Made by a program: the position numbers and the translations under genes. Shown here piece by piece: positions 1 to 7,936 of a DNA stretch of 30,766 nucleotides. The stretch lies in the NCBI GenBank assembly GCA_002422865.1, contig DITN01000024.1, positions 33,405 to 64,170 on the forward strand, given 5' to 3'. The DNA is from Bacteroidetes bacterium UBA6183 (GTDB taxonomy: Bacteria; Bacteroidota; Bacteroidia; UKL13-3). Position 1 is the stretch's first letter. Each line of letters begins with the position of its first letter. Below the pieces are notes generated by a model. It was not told the origin of the DNA, ran no database searches, and saw only the letters and a program-made list of their open reading frames with translations.

Positions 1-399
1 GCTCAAATTAAATCAATGAAAAAAGTAGCGGGTACTTTAAAGTTAGATCAAGCGCAATACCGCGAGTTAGAGGCTTTCTCTAAATTTGGTTCTGACTTAG
101 ATGCTGCAACAAAAGCAGTATTGGCAAAAGGTGCACGTAACGTGGAAATTTTGAAGCAAGGTCAGTTCTCTCCTTTAACTGTTGAGAAACAAGTTGCTAT
201 TATTTACCTAGGAACCAAGGGTTTATTAAACAATATTCCGGTAAATAAAGTACGTGAGTTTGAAGCCGATTTCCACCAGTTTATGGAAGCCAAACACAGC
301 AACATTTTAGCTGAGTTGAAAAAAGGTAACCTAAGCGATGAAGTTACCAATACCATTGAGTCGGTAGCTAAAGATTTATCAGCAAAATACAACGCGTAA
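1..399 (+). CDS. atpA: ATP synthase F1 subunit alpha, C-terminal part (5' truncated by window edge)
   Basis: This is the C-terminal ~132 residues of the catalytic-hexamer alpha subunit of the F1Fo ATP synthase. The reading frame is open from base 1, so the ATG at 16 is an internal Met and not the start. The visible part is the helical C-terminal domain, with the typical KKVAGTLKLDQAQYRELEAF segment followed by a stretch on alpha-helical bundle residues ending in LSAKYNA. It is followed 83 bases later by atpG, the usual alpha-gamma order of atp operons. The rest of the gene, including the Walker A region, lies upstream of the window. Identification is secure from the C-terminal domain and the neighbour. 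Confidence 0.97.
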   Translation, partial: AQIKSMKKVAGTLKLDQAQYRELEAFSKFGSDLDAATKAVLAKGARNVEILKQGQFSPLTVEKQVAIIYLGTKGLLNNIPVNKVREFEADFHQFMEAKHSNILAELKKGNLSDEVTNTIESVAKDLSAKYNA

Positions 400-424
400 G
401 CGTTTAGAAAATAGTTGACAGTAG

Positions 425-454
425 CCGGTTGATTTGTTAAACCACTTCAACCGG
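425..454 (+). other. Intercistronic hairpin between atpA and atpG
   Basis: CCGGTTGA at 425-432 is perfectly complementary to TCAACCGG at 447-454, with a 14-base loop. It lies in the 83-base atpA-atpG spacer and has no T-tract after it, so it does not look like a terminator. It could stabilise the mRNA or set the translation ratio of gamma (one per complex) to alpha (three per complex). That role is inference. Confidence 0.5.
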
Positions 455-482
455 TTGCATCATCAACCAATCATCATTAAAA

Positions 483-1361
483 ATGGCAAACTTAAAAGAA
501 GTACGTACACGTATCACTTCGGTTACATCAACCCAGCAAATTACCAAAGCGATGAAGCTGGTAAGTGCTACCAAATTGCGCAGGGCTCAGAATGCCATTA
601 TTCAGATGCGCCCTTATGCCGAAAAACTAAACGGTATTTTAGGCAACTTAGCCGATAGCGTTGAAGTTGATTCGTTAAAGGTGTATTTTGAACCGCGCGA
701 GGTAAAAAACATTCTGTTGGTTGTAATTACAAGCGATAGAGGTTTATGTGGTGGTTTTAACAGCAGCGTAATTAAACTTGCTAATACTTTAGTTAAAGAA
801 AAATATGCAGGTAAAAACATCACCATATTACCAGTAGGTAAAAAAGGTGGTGAGTTTTTTGCAAAAACAACTGTTAATATAGATTACACTTTCCGCGATA
901 CGTTTTTAAACTTAAGTGGCGAAGCCGGTTTTAACATTGGTGAGTTTTTGCTTGATGCATACAAAAGCAAAAAATTTGATGCCATTGAATTGGTGTACAA
1001 CCAATTTAAAAACGCAGCTACTTTAATTTTAACCAACGAACCGTTTTTACCTATAAACGTAAACAACTTTAATGGTAAAGCAAAAGATGGCAAAAAGAAT
1101 GATTACATTTTTGAACCATCGAATGTGGAGATATTAGAAGAGTTGATTCCTAGAATTTTAAAAACACAATTATATCGTGCATTACTTGATTCGTTTGCAT
1201 CAGAGCATGGCGCTCGTATGGTGGCAATGGATAAAGCTACAGAAAATGCAGGTGATTTATTAAAGAGTTTAAAAGTAGAATACAACCGTGCCCGTCAGGC
1301 AGCCATTACTACCGAGATTTCGGAAATTGTGAGTGGTGCTGCCGCACAAAGTGCAGGTTAA
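483..1361 (+). CDS. atpG: ATP synthase F1 subunit gamma
   Basis: Gamma is the central rotor shaft of F1, converting proton-driven rotation into ATP synthesis on the cytoplasmic face of the inner membrane. The protein has 292 residues, within the normal family range of 285-300. The N-terminal helix begins MANLKEVRTRI and continues with TSTQQITKAMKLVSATKLR, a family hallmark. A GLCGGFN motif follows near residues 86-92. The C-terminal helix carries HGARMVAMDKATENA, then the conserved R-Q-A-A-I-T-T-E-I-S-E-I-V ending. It is downstream of atpA and followed closely by a rho-independent terminator, so it is the last gene of this atp transcript. The start is the ATG that gives the canonical N-terminus. 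Confidence 0.98.
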   Translation: MANLKEVRTRITSVTSTQQITKAMKLVSATKLRRAQNAIIQMRPYAEKLNGILGNLADSVEVDSLKVYFEPREVKNILLVVITSDRGLCGGFNSSVIKLANTLVKEKYAGKNITILPVGKKGGEFFAKTTVNIDYTFRDTFLNLSGEAGFNIGEFLLDAYKSKKFDAIELVYNQFKNAATLILTNEPFLPINVNNFNGKAKDGKKNDYIFEPSNVEILEELIPRILKTQLYRALLDSFASEHGARMVAMDKATENAGDLLKSLKVEYNRARQAAITTEISEIVSGAAAQSAG

Positions 1362-1382
1362 TATTTTCTCCGAATCTTATTC

Positions 1383-1413
1383 AAACGCTGTGGTATTACT
1401 GCAGCGTTTTTTT
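1383..1413 (+). terminator. Rho-independent terminator of the atp operon
   Basis: AAACGCTG (1383-1390) and CAGCGTTT (1402-1409) form a perfect 8-bp stem with an 11-base loop, and a run of seven T covers 1407-1413. It begins 22 bases after the atpG stop codon. Stem plus U-tract is the classic intrinsic terminator arrangement. Confidence 0.85.
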
Positions 1414-1550
1414 GTGCCCAAAGCTGAAAAGATCTTGAGCCTACCCTACAGTTGGTTGTTATGTTGGAAATATTTATTACCAATTACCTAATTCTCGTTT
1501 TCTATTTCATGCGGCATCATCTATATTGGAACACCTAATCCAATTTAAAA

Positions 1551-3452
1551 ATGAAATACTTTTGTGTTTTTATTGCTTGTGTATTTACCATACAGGCTAA
1601 GTCTTTATCGATAGATAGTTTACAACATGCCTTAAAAATACAAACCGATACCAACGAGGTAAAAACACTAAACGAATTATGTTATGCCATGGTGTTTTAT
1701 GATGTAGTAACAGCCAAACAATATGGTTTTAAAGCTTTAGAAAAAGCAAAAAAATTAAACTACACTTTAGGCGCAGCAAAAGCTTGTATACGCTTGGGCA
1801 TTGCTTATGATATAACCAGCCAATACGATAGCTGCATACATTACTACAACCAGGCATTAACATGGTATAACGCCATTAACGACAGTAAAGGAAAGGCCAG
1901 TGCATTAAACAATTTAGCCATGGTTTACAACAACCAAGGATTGTATGATAAAGCGGTAAAAATGTATTTTGAAGCCCTAAAAGCATTTGAAACGTTAAAG
2001 GATACTGTTGGCATGGCCAATACATTAAACAATATTGCTGTGTTGTATAACGATACTTATAAAAACAAACTCGCCCTTCAGTATGCAAATCAAGCACTAA
2101 AACTATATCAGGCTGTTCATCATAAAAAAGGCATTGCGGCTGTTTATACCAACATATCGTTGTCGTTTAACGAAATTAATAACGACTCGATTGTTTATTA
2201 TGCAAAAAAAGCAATTGCCATTAAAGAAGAACTGAACGACCAATACGGATTAGGTATTTCATACAACGATTTAGGATTAGCCTATAATGATGGTAAAAAG
2301 TATGATTCTGCTTTGATTTATTTAAACAAATCGTTTGAGATAAAAAACAATTACAACGATAGATTCGGCATGGCATCTGTCCTTATTAACCGGTCTAATA
2401 CACATGCCAGTAAACAAAACTATAAACAGCAACTTAACGACCTATTATTAGCGTATAATTTGGCGCAAGATATAAAAAGCTACCGCCTGCTGAGCCGAAT
2501 TTCATTCGGGCTATCAGTTTACTACAAGCGTATGAACGATTATAAAAATGCATACAGTTATAGATCGAAGTATACCATTTATAAAGACTCTTTGATGAGT
2601 GAGGAAACCACCAAACAAATTAACGAATTAGAAGCGCGTTATCAATCAGAAAAAAAGGACCTTGAAATAGAAAACAAAAATCTAGAGCTGCTAAAAACAA
2701 CGGCACAACTAAGCAAAAAAAGAACCCAATTATTGTTATTGATTGCTGTTTTTGTAACCTTAACATTGGCTGCGCTTTTATTTTATATTACCTATAATAA
2801 TAGACAAAAACAAAAATCCATTAAGTTACAAGTTGAGCAGGAGCAACTGCGTAACATTGCTGTAATAACGGCAGAAGATGAGGAACGTAAACGTATTGCT
2901 AAAGACTTACACGATGGGGCCGGTCAACAATTATCAGCCATAAAAATGAACCTTTCGGCATTAGCTCATAAAAATTCCGACAAGGCGCTAAACAATATTA
3001 TGGAACAACTTGATGAAGCAGTTAGGGAGGTTAGAAATGTATCGCACATGATGATGCCTACCGTGTTATTAAGCAATGGTATTATTGAAGCCATAAAAAA
3101 CTTAGCTTATAAAATAAACCAAAGCAAACAACTAAACATTAACACCCGATTTGTGGATTTAACACATGATTTGGATGAAAAAGTTCAAACCACTTTATAC
3201 CGTATTGTGCAGGAGTGTTTTAATAATATTATTAAACATGCACAGGCCACCGAAGTTAACTTGCAACTTATCCAGCACCCGAAGCATCTAACATTAATGA
3301 TAGAAGACAACGGTAAAGGATTTACCCCTGATAACAAACAATTTGGCATGGGTTTAAGAAACATTGAGAGTAGGGTTTTATACATAAATGGTATATTGCA
3401 TATCGACTCTAGTCCGGGTAACGGCACCACCATTACCATTGAAATAAACTGA
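1551..3452 (+). CDS. TPR-repeat sensor histidine kinase (HisKA_3/NarL-partner type)
   Basis: This is a membrane sensor kinase of 633 residues. An N-terminal signal-like segment is followed by tetratricopeptide repeats over about residues 30-330, with repeated motifs such as ALNNLAMVYNNQGLYDKAV and TLNNIAVLYND. A coiled coil (about 345-390) and one transmembrane helix (about 391-415, LLLLIAVFVTLTLAALLF) come next. The dimerisation and phosphoacceptor domain is HisKA_3, with RIAKDLHDGAGQQLSAIK placing the phospho-His at residue 454. The HATPase_c domain has the N box around 555-563 (QECFNNIIKHA), DNGKGF and GMGLRNIESR. This class normally partners with a LuxR/NarL-type response regulator, but none is adjacent, so it looks like an orphan kinase. 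The TPR region is predicted to be periplasmic and to sense protein or peptide ligands, which is inference. The next gene starts 11 bases downstream. Confidence 0.93.
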   Translation: MKYFCVFIACVFTIQAKSLSIDSLQHALKIQTDTNEVKTLNELCYAMVFYDVVTAKQYGFKALEKAKKLNYTLGAAKACIRLGIAYDITSQYDSCIHYYNQALTWYNAINDSKGKASALNNLAMVYNNQGLYDKAVKMYFEALKAFETLKDTVGMANTLNNIAVLYNDTYKNKLALQYANQALKLYQAVHHKKGIAAVYTNISLSFNEINNDSIVYYAKKAIAIKEELNDQYGLGISYNDLGLAYNDGKKYDSALIYLNKSFEIKNNYNDRFGMASVLINRSNTHASKQNYKQQLNDLLLAYNLAQDIKSYRLLSRISFGLSVYYKRMNDYKNAYSYRSKYTIYKDSLMSEETTKQINELEARYQSEKKDLEIENKNLELLKTTAQLSKKRTQLLLLIAVFVTLTLAALLFYITYNNRQKQKSIKLQVEQEQLRNIAVITAEDEERKRIAKDLHDGAGQQLSAIKMNLSALAHKNSDKALNNIMEQLDEAVREVRNVSHMMMPTVLLSNGIIEAIKNLAYKINQSKQLNINTRFVDLTHDLDEKVQTTLYRIVQECFNNIIKHAQATEVNLQLIQHPKHLTLMIEDNGKGFTPDNKQFGMGLRNIESRVLYINGILHIDSSPGNGTTITIEIN

Positions 3453-3463
3453 TTATCTTTTCT

Positions 3464-4351
3464 ATGAAAAAGTGGATTACATTATCATTTCTAATTGTTG
3501 CCTTTTTAAACACGAAGGCTCAGGATTTAATTATAAAAACCAATGGTGATAGTATTCCTTGCAAAATAAAGGAACTTGGAGCTTTATACATAAGTTATTA
3601 TTACAACAATAATGGTGTTGTTACACAGGGAAACATACCTACACAACAGGTTAAAACGTTTCAATACAATGTGCTTCCAACTGATTCTGTATTTCTGAAA
3701 AAAAACAAAAAAGCAAGCTTTCATTCAGGAGAAGGTTTTTACATCTCGGCAAGTGTGGGTTTAGGTTATTTAGTTGCACCTTTACCGGATGGATATATAC
3801 CTGATTTTTACAAAGAATACTTAACGGAACTTCGCTCAGGAACATCCTATCATGTAAGTGGGTTTTATTTTTTGAACGAGCGCATAGGTTTAGGCTTTCA
3901 TTATGGTAGTTTTAACACCCATAATGTAATTGACCAAGTGGTTGTATATACCAATACAGACACACTGATTGGTCCTTTATCCGATAATATTAGAACCCAT
4001 TACTTTGCCCCCTCCCTGTATTTAAAATTTGGCAATACCAAACAACCCGTTTTACCCATGTTAGCTGTTGGTTTTGGATATACCAATTATGTTAATGATG
4101 CGAGCTTGGCTATTCCGTTTAAAATAGAATCTTCAACAATAGGTATTCATTTGCAAGGAATTTTAGATATAAATATGGGATACAACATGGCAATAAGTTT
4201 AAAGGCAGGGGCATATTCAGGTTCTTTAACCAAGGCTAAGATTACTGATGTAAATGCCCAAACAACCCGAACTGTAACCTATACCGAACCCGATAACATT
4301 TCCAGAATTGATTTGCATGTTGGGCTTAGGTATAAATTCGGGAATAATTAA
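3464..4351 (+). CDS. Exported outer-membrane-like protein, function unknown
   Basis: The protein has 295 residues. It opens with a signal peptide MKKWITLSFLIVAFLNTKAQ, likely cleaved after the AQ. The mature N-terminus (about 20-75) reads like a small beta domain (IIKTNGDSIPCKIKELGA). The rest alternates short hydrophobic and aromatic strands rich in Gly and Tyr (GLGFHYGSFNTHN, AVGFGYTNYVND) and ends with RIDLHVGLRYKFGNN. The terminal aromatic or Phe-rich strand is typical of small outer-membrane beta-barrels. I do not recognise a named family. It starts 11 bases after the sensor kinase stop, so the two are probably cotranscribed, and the protein could be related to envelope-stress sensing. 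That link is inference. Confidence 0.7.
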   Translation: MKKWITLSFLIVAFLNTKAQDLIIKTNGDSIPCKIKELGALYISYYYNNNGVVTQGNIPTQQVKTFQYNVLPTDSVFLKKNKKASFHSGEGFYISASVGLGYLVAPLPDGYIPDFYKEYLTELRSGTSYHVSGFYFLNERIGLGFHYGSFNTHNVIDQVVVYTNTDTLIGPLSDNIRTHYFAPSLYLKFGNTKQPVLPMLAVGFGYTNYVNDASLAIPFKIESSTIGIHLQGILDINMGYNMAISLKAGAYSGSLTKAKITDVNAQTTRTVTYTEPDNISRIDLHVGLRYKFGNN

Positions 4352-4356
4352 CTTTG
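4349..4356 (+). promoter_or_regulatory. Possible -7 box (TAACTTTG) upstream of the lipid kinase gene
   Basis: TAACTTTG matches the Bacteroidota -7 consensus TAnnTTTG exactly and sits 30 bases before the GTG start at 4386, overlapping the stop codon of the preceding gene. The best -33 TTG (4320-4322) is 26 bases upstream, a little longer than the usual 17-23 spacer, so this call is weak. Confidence 0.3.
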
Positions 4357-4385
4357 TACTGCGTGTATAAAAAACTCCGCTATTT

Positions 4386-5261
4386 GTGAAAAAGAGACTT
4401 GCATTTATCATCAACCCAATATCAGGAGGCATTTCTAAAGAAAACTTCCATGTGTTGGTGGAAAGACACATCAACAAAAATATTTTTGATTACGATTTAT
4501 ATTATACGCAATCGACCGAACATAATAAAGATATAGCCAAATCGTGTGTGGCACAACAATATGATGCCATAATAGCTGTTGGTGGTGATGGCACCATCAA
4601 TAACACGGCAAAATACATTGCAGGAACAGATATTACCTTTGGCATTATACCTGTTGGATCGGGAAATGGGCTGGCACGTCACCTACATTTAAGCATGAAC
4701 CAGGAAGAGGCACTTAAAGCCATCAACAAGTTTGATTACACATACATGGATACCGGGCTTGCCAACAATGAGTTTTTTTTAAACGTTGCCGGTGTGGGTT
4801 TTGATGCACATGTAAGTTGGATGTTTGCAAATGCCCCAAAAAGAGGCTTTTGGCAATACACCAAAATTACATTGGCCGAGTTTGCCAAATACAAAGCCAG
4901 AAAGTACCAAATAAAAATTGATGGCATATCGGTAACAGAAGAAGCATTTTTAGTTTGTGTGGCCAATGGCTCGCAATACGGTAACAATGCCTATATAGCG
5001 CCTACTGCCGACATTAATGATGGTGTTTTTGAGGTTACCATACTTAAACCTTTTAAGATACATCAAATGCCTCAATTGGGTGCGCGGATTTTCAATAAAA
5101 CCATTCATCAATCGGCACACGTTAAAGTGCTAAGTGGTAAGCACATTGTTATTGATCGTGAACAAACTGAAGTGGTGAACATAGATGGAGAACCGGTAAT
5201 AATGAATCCAACTATAGATATAAAAATAATTCCGGCCAACTTAAAAATAATTGTAGCATGA
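4386..5261 (+). CDS. Diacylglycerol kinase/YegS-type lipid kinase
   Basis: A 291-residue soluble lipid kinase of the DAGK catalytic family (YegS/DgkB-like), which phosphorylates diacylglycerol or a related lipid at the membrane. The N-terminus has the nucleotide-binding INPISGG motif (about residues 10-16). GGDGTINN lies at about 66-73 and GIIPVGSGNGLARHL at about 86-100, the GGDGT and GSGN signatures of the family. The C-terminal half is the YegS-like beta-sandwich, with NGSQYGNNAYIAP and the conserved D-G-E late in the protein (NIDGEPV). Start is GTG, chosen because it gives the standard KKRLAFIINP opening. It overlaps the next gene by 4 bases (ATGA), indicating translational coupling. The exact lipid substrate cannot be read from sequence. 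Confidence 0.9.
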   Translation: MKKRLAFIINPISGGISKENFHVLVERHINKNIFDYDLYYTQSTEHNKDIAKSCVAQQYDAIIAVGGDGTINNTAKYIAGTDITFGIIPVGSGNGLARHLHLSMNQEEALKAINKFDYTYMDTGLANNEFFLNVAGVGFDAHVSWMFANAPKRGFWQYTKITLAEFAKYKARKYQIKIDGISVTEEAFLVCVANGSQYGNNAYIAPTADINDGVFEVTILKPFKIHQMPQLGARIFNKTIHQSAHVKVLSGKHIVIDREQTEVVNIDGEPVIMNPTIDIKIIPANLKIIVA

Positions 5262-5596
5262 GTTCGAAAAATAAAAATGGTGGTATGGTATACTCCACCA
5301 ATAGTGATTATGATTTAGGTTCATCCTCTGATGATGCGTTTGAAACCTTACCTCCTCAACAACAACAATTAAAAGTGTACCTTGACAGAAAAGGAGGTAG
5401 TAAACTAGTATCGCGTGTTAACGGGTTTATTGGTACAATAAACGACCTAAACGAATTAGGGTCGAACTTAAAAAAGCATTGTGGAGGTGGCGGCAGTGTA
5501 AAGGATGAAGAGATTCTAATTCAAGGCGACCATCGAGATAAAATTGTTGCCTGGTTGATTTCAAAAGGATATAAAGCTAAAAAAGCAGGCGGATAG
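5258..5596 (+). CDS. SUI1/eIF1-like translation factor (YciH family)
   Basis: The protein has 112 residues. The C-terminal ~75 form a SUI1 domain: LKVYLDRKGGSKLVSRVNGF at about 38-57, then the Gly-rich GGGGSVKDEEILIQGDHRDK loop and helix, ending in WLISKGYKAKKAGG. This family includes archaeal/eukaryotic initiation factor 1 and E. coli YciH, which acts at initiation by discriminating tRNA and start-codon pairing. The first ~35 residues are low complexity with Ser and Gln and probably unstructured. It overlaps the lipid kinase stop by 4 bases and is probably made by translational coupling. In bacteria its physiological role is less certain than in eukaryotes. Confidence 0.88.
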   Translation: MSSKNKNGGMVYSTNSDYDLGSSSDDAFETLPPQQQQLKVYLDRKGGSKLVSRVNGFIGTINDLNELGSNLKKHCGGGGSVKDEEILIQGDHRDKIVAWLISKGYKAKKAGG

Positions 5597-5608
5597 TTTA
5601 CTCAACCC

Positions 5609-5630
5609 TTTAATAAGTTTTTAATAAGTT
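5609..5630 (+). promoter_or_regulatory. Tandem TTTAATAAGTT repeat upstream of the response regulator
   Basis: TTTAATAAGTT occurs twice head to tail (5609-5619, 5620-5630) with an 11-bp period, one helical turn. Further TTTAATA copies lie at 5643-5649 and 5671-5677, before the ATG at 5688. OmpR/PhoB-type regulators commonly bind direct repeats with about 11-bp spacing, so this is a candidate autoregulation site. The binding role is inference. Confidence 0.4.
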
Positions 5631-5687
5631 TACCCCTCATACTTTAATACCAGCAAATGATATTCGTTTCTTTAATAATACAACCAT

Positions 5688-6368
5688 ATGAAAATACTTG
5701 TAATTGAAGATGAACCTAAAGTTGCCTCGTTTATTAAGCAAGGTTTAGAAGAGCAATCTAATAATGTGACCATTGCTTATGACGGTTTTTTCGGGCACAA
5801 ACTTGCCACCGAAAACGAGTTTGATGTAATTGTGCTCGACTTAATGATACCTTACATGAATGGTTTGGAATTATGTAAAAAGCTAAGAGAGGAAGGTATT
5901 AAAACACCTATTTTAATGCTAACGGCCTTGGGTACTACGGATGATAAAGTTACTGGTTTAGAGACAGGTGCTGACGATTATTTGGTAAAACCATTTGAGT
6001 TTAAAGAGCTGGTAGCTCGTATACGTGCATTAAGCAAACGATATACAGATACCGTTCAATTACCAAAAATATTAAAGGTAGCCGATTTAGAAATGAACCT
6101 TGACGAGAAAAGTGTTAGACGCAGCGGCAAATCTATTGATTTAACAGCGAAGGAATTTAGTTTGCTTGAGTTCCTATTGCGCAACAAAAACCGCGTGGTA
6201 TCTAGAGCTGAAATAAGTGAAAAAGTTTGGGACATACACTTTGATACCGGTACCAATGTAATTGATGTTTACGTTAACTTCTTGCGCAAAAAAGTTGATA
6301 AAGAGTTCGACCGTAAACTAATTCAAACCATGGTAGGAATGGGGTATGTGATTAAATCAGACGAATAA
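5688..6368 (+). CDS. OmpR-family DNA-binding response regulator
   Basis: A 226-residue regulator. The receiver domain (about 1-115) has the acidic pocket EDE at 7-9, the phosphoacceptor Asp51 in VIVLDLMIP, the conserved T near 79 (LMLTAL) and Lys101 in DYLVKPF. The winged-helix DNA-binding domain (about 128-225) reads VRRSGKSIDLTAKEFSLLE, then the RNKNRVVSRAEISEKVW recognition region and the terminal VGMGYVIK hairpin. It is followed 16 bases later by its cognate sensor kinase. Similar pairs in Bacteroidota are often annotated as RprY/CusR-like, but the stimulus and the target genes are not visible here. The repeats just upstream may be its own site. Confidence 0.95.
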   Translation: MKILVIEDEPKVASFIKQGLEEQSNNVTIAYDGFFGHKLATENEFDVIVLDLMIPYMNGLELCKKLREEGIKTPILMLTALGTTDDKVTGLETGADDYLVKPFEFKELVARIRALSKRYTDTVQLPKILKVADLEMNLDEKSVRRSGKSIDLTAKEFSLLEFLLRNKNRVVSRAEISEKVWDIHFDTGTNVIDVYVNFLRKKVDKEFDRKLIQTMVGMGYVIKSDE

Positions 6369-6384
6369 AAAACAGCCCTTAACT

Positions 6385-7779
6385 ATGAACATTAAACGCT
6401 CATTAACCTTTCGTTTCTTAATCTTGGTGGCCTTATTGCTTTCAAGTTTCTCATTGGTTGTTTATGAGAACTATTCGAGATACCGTCAAGATGATTATTT
6501 TGAAAGGTTAAGAGACCGAAGTGAAACCATTGCACGACATATGATTCAAATTACCGATCCTAACTTATTAGATGAGGTTATTGAACGTGAAAATGTGGTT
6601 AAACCTATGTCAAATCACAGGGTATCGGTTTACTCTATTTCAGGATTTTTCCTGGGAGATTCAACTCGAATTGCCAAATTACCATACCCAAACATTATTG
6701 ATGATATAAGAGAAAAAAACAATATTGAGTTATCCATCAAAGAAACTTACTATACGGGCTTTGTGATGGTTCATAATGGACAAAAGTTTATTGTAATTTG
6801 CACCGGTACCGACTTTGTTGGTGCTCAGAAATTAAACTTTTTAGGTCGCCTTATTCTTATTTCACTATTTATAGCACTTATTATTACGGCTGTGTTAGGT
6901 TGGTTTTTCGCTCGTCAGGCATTAAATCCAATTAGTAAGGTAATAACAGAAGTTGATCAAATTACAGCAAATAACCTCCACAAACGTTTGCCTTTGGGAA
7001 AACAAAATGATGAGATTGGCGCATTAAGCAATACATTCAATAAAATGTTGGACAGGTTAGAAGCATCTTTTTTAATGCAAAAAAACTTTGTGTCAAATGC
7101 TTCACACGAGTTTAGAACTCCAATTACAGCCATCAAAGCACAAATTGAAGTCATGTTGATGCAAGAGCGCTCCAAAGATGAATACATCAATACCTTAAAA
7201 TCTATTGATGAAGATATTGATCGTTTTATGCAGTTGGTTTCGAGTTTAGGAGAGCTAGCAAGGGCTAATGCAAACAGCCTTGATAACAAAACCAATAAAG
7301 TACCATTAATTGAAATCATTGCAGAATCAAGATCTGAACTGCTTAAAGGGAAACCCAATTACAGGATTGACCTCCAAATAGAGAATTTACCCGAGCAAGA
7401 ACATGAAAATTACGTTCCTGGAAATGCCGCTTTATTAAAATCCGCATTCAAAAACTTGATAGAAAACGCCTGTAAGTTTAGCCCTGACCAAACATGTGAG
7501 GTAAGTATGATATTTGTTCAACCTTATATTTTGGTAACCATTACTGACAAAGGAATTGGCATCCCTGAAAGTGAGTTACCACTCATTTTTGAACCATTTT
7601 ACAGAGCAAATGATACCCGCGGAATTGCAGGACATGGTATTGGATTATCGTTAGTGAAAAAAATTATTGATTTACACAAAGGGGAAATTAATGTAGAGTC
7701 CATCCCATCTAAGGGCACTAAATTTATTATAAAACTACCTCACGCAAAATCAGAAGACACCTCTCCTATTTCTTATTAA
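6385..7779 (+). CDS. Two-component sensor histidine kinase (HAMP-HisKA-HATPase)
   Basis: Cognate kinase of the preceding response regulator, 464 residues. TM1 is at about 10-27, followed by a periplasmic sensor region of about 125 residues. TM2 (about 152-175) leads into a HAMP domain (about 175-228, PISKVITEVDQITANNL). The dimerisation domain has the phosphoacceptor in SNASHEFRTPITAIKAQ, His241. The ATPase part has the N box (LIENACKFSP), DKGIGIPE and the GHGIGLSLVKKI lid. All catalytic motifs are intact. The 3' end overlaps the convergent DUF5522 gene by 14 bases. No named ligand can be assigned; the periplasmic domain is not one I recognise. Confidence 0.94.
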   Translation: MNIKRSLTFRFLILVALLLSSFSLVVYENYSRYRQDDYFERLRDRSETIARHMIQITDPNLLDEVIERENVVKPMSNHRVSVYSISGFFLGDSTRIAKLPYPNIIDDIREKNNIELSIKETYYTGFVMVHNGQKFIVICTGTDFVGAQKLNFLGRLILISLFIALIITAVLGWFFARQALNPISKVITEVDQITANNLHKRLPLGKQNDEIGALSNTFNKMLDRLEASFLMQKNFVSNASHEFRTPITAIKAQIEVMLMQERSKDEYINTLKSIDEDIDRFMQLVSSLGELARANANSLDNKTNKVPLIEIIAESRSELLKGKPNYRIDLQIENLPEQEHENYVPGNAALLKSAFKNLIENACKFSPDQTCEVSMIFVQPYILVTITDKGIGIPESELPLIFEPFYRANDTRGIAGHGIGLSLVKKIIDLHKGEINVESIPSKGTKFIIKLPHAKSEDTSPISY

Positions 7780-7936
7780 ACCCATAAGGGCAGTGCTTGC
7801 ATCCACTTTTACAGCAATACCCTCTTTGCTTATGATAGTGTTCTGTAAACACCCAAAATCCATTATGGTTAATGTAATAATGTACATCTTTAACCAACTC
7901 CGATTTAGGTATCTTTATTCCTTCTTTTTTATCCAT
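7766..7936 (-). CDS. Small cysteine-rich DUF5522 protein
   Basis: A 56-residue gene too short for ordinary ORF listing. The product starts MDKKEGIKIPKSEL, continues DVHYYINHNGFWVFTEHYHKQRG, and ends in Y-C-C-K-S-G-C-K-H-C-P-Y-G-F. This pattern is the DUF5522 family, whose CCxxGCxHCPYGF tail is invariant and could bind a metal such as zinc or an Fe-S cluster. That ligand is inference. Its ATG overlaps the stop codon of the BtuG-like gene (TAATG), so it should be translated by coupling as the last gene of the B12 operon. Its 3' end runs 14 bases into the convergent histidine kinase gene. Confidence 0.85.
   Translation of the reverse strand: MDKKEGIKIPKSELVKDVHYYINHNGFWVFTEHYHKQRGYCCKSGCKHCPYGFNKK

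Noticed and set aside
5597..5687. Intrinsic terminator between the SUI1-like gene and the response regulator
   Set aside because: No GC-rich stem with T-run; the TTTAATA repeats are better explained as a regulatory site.
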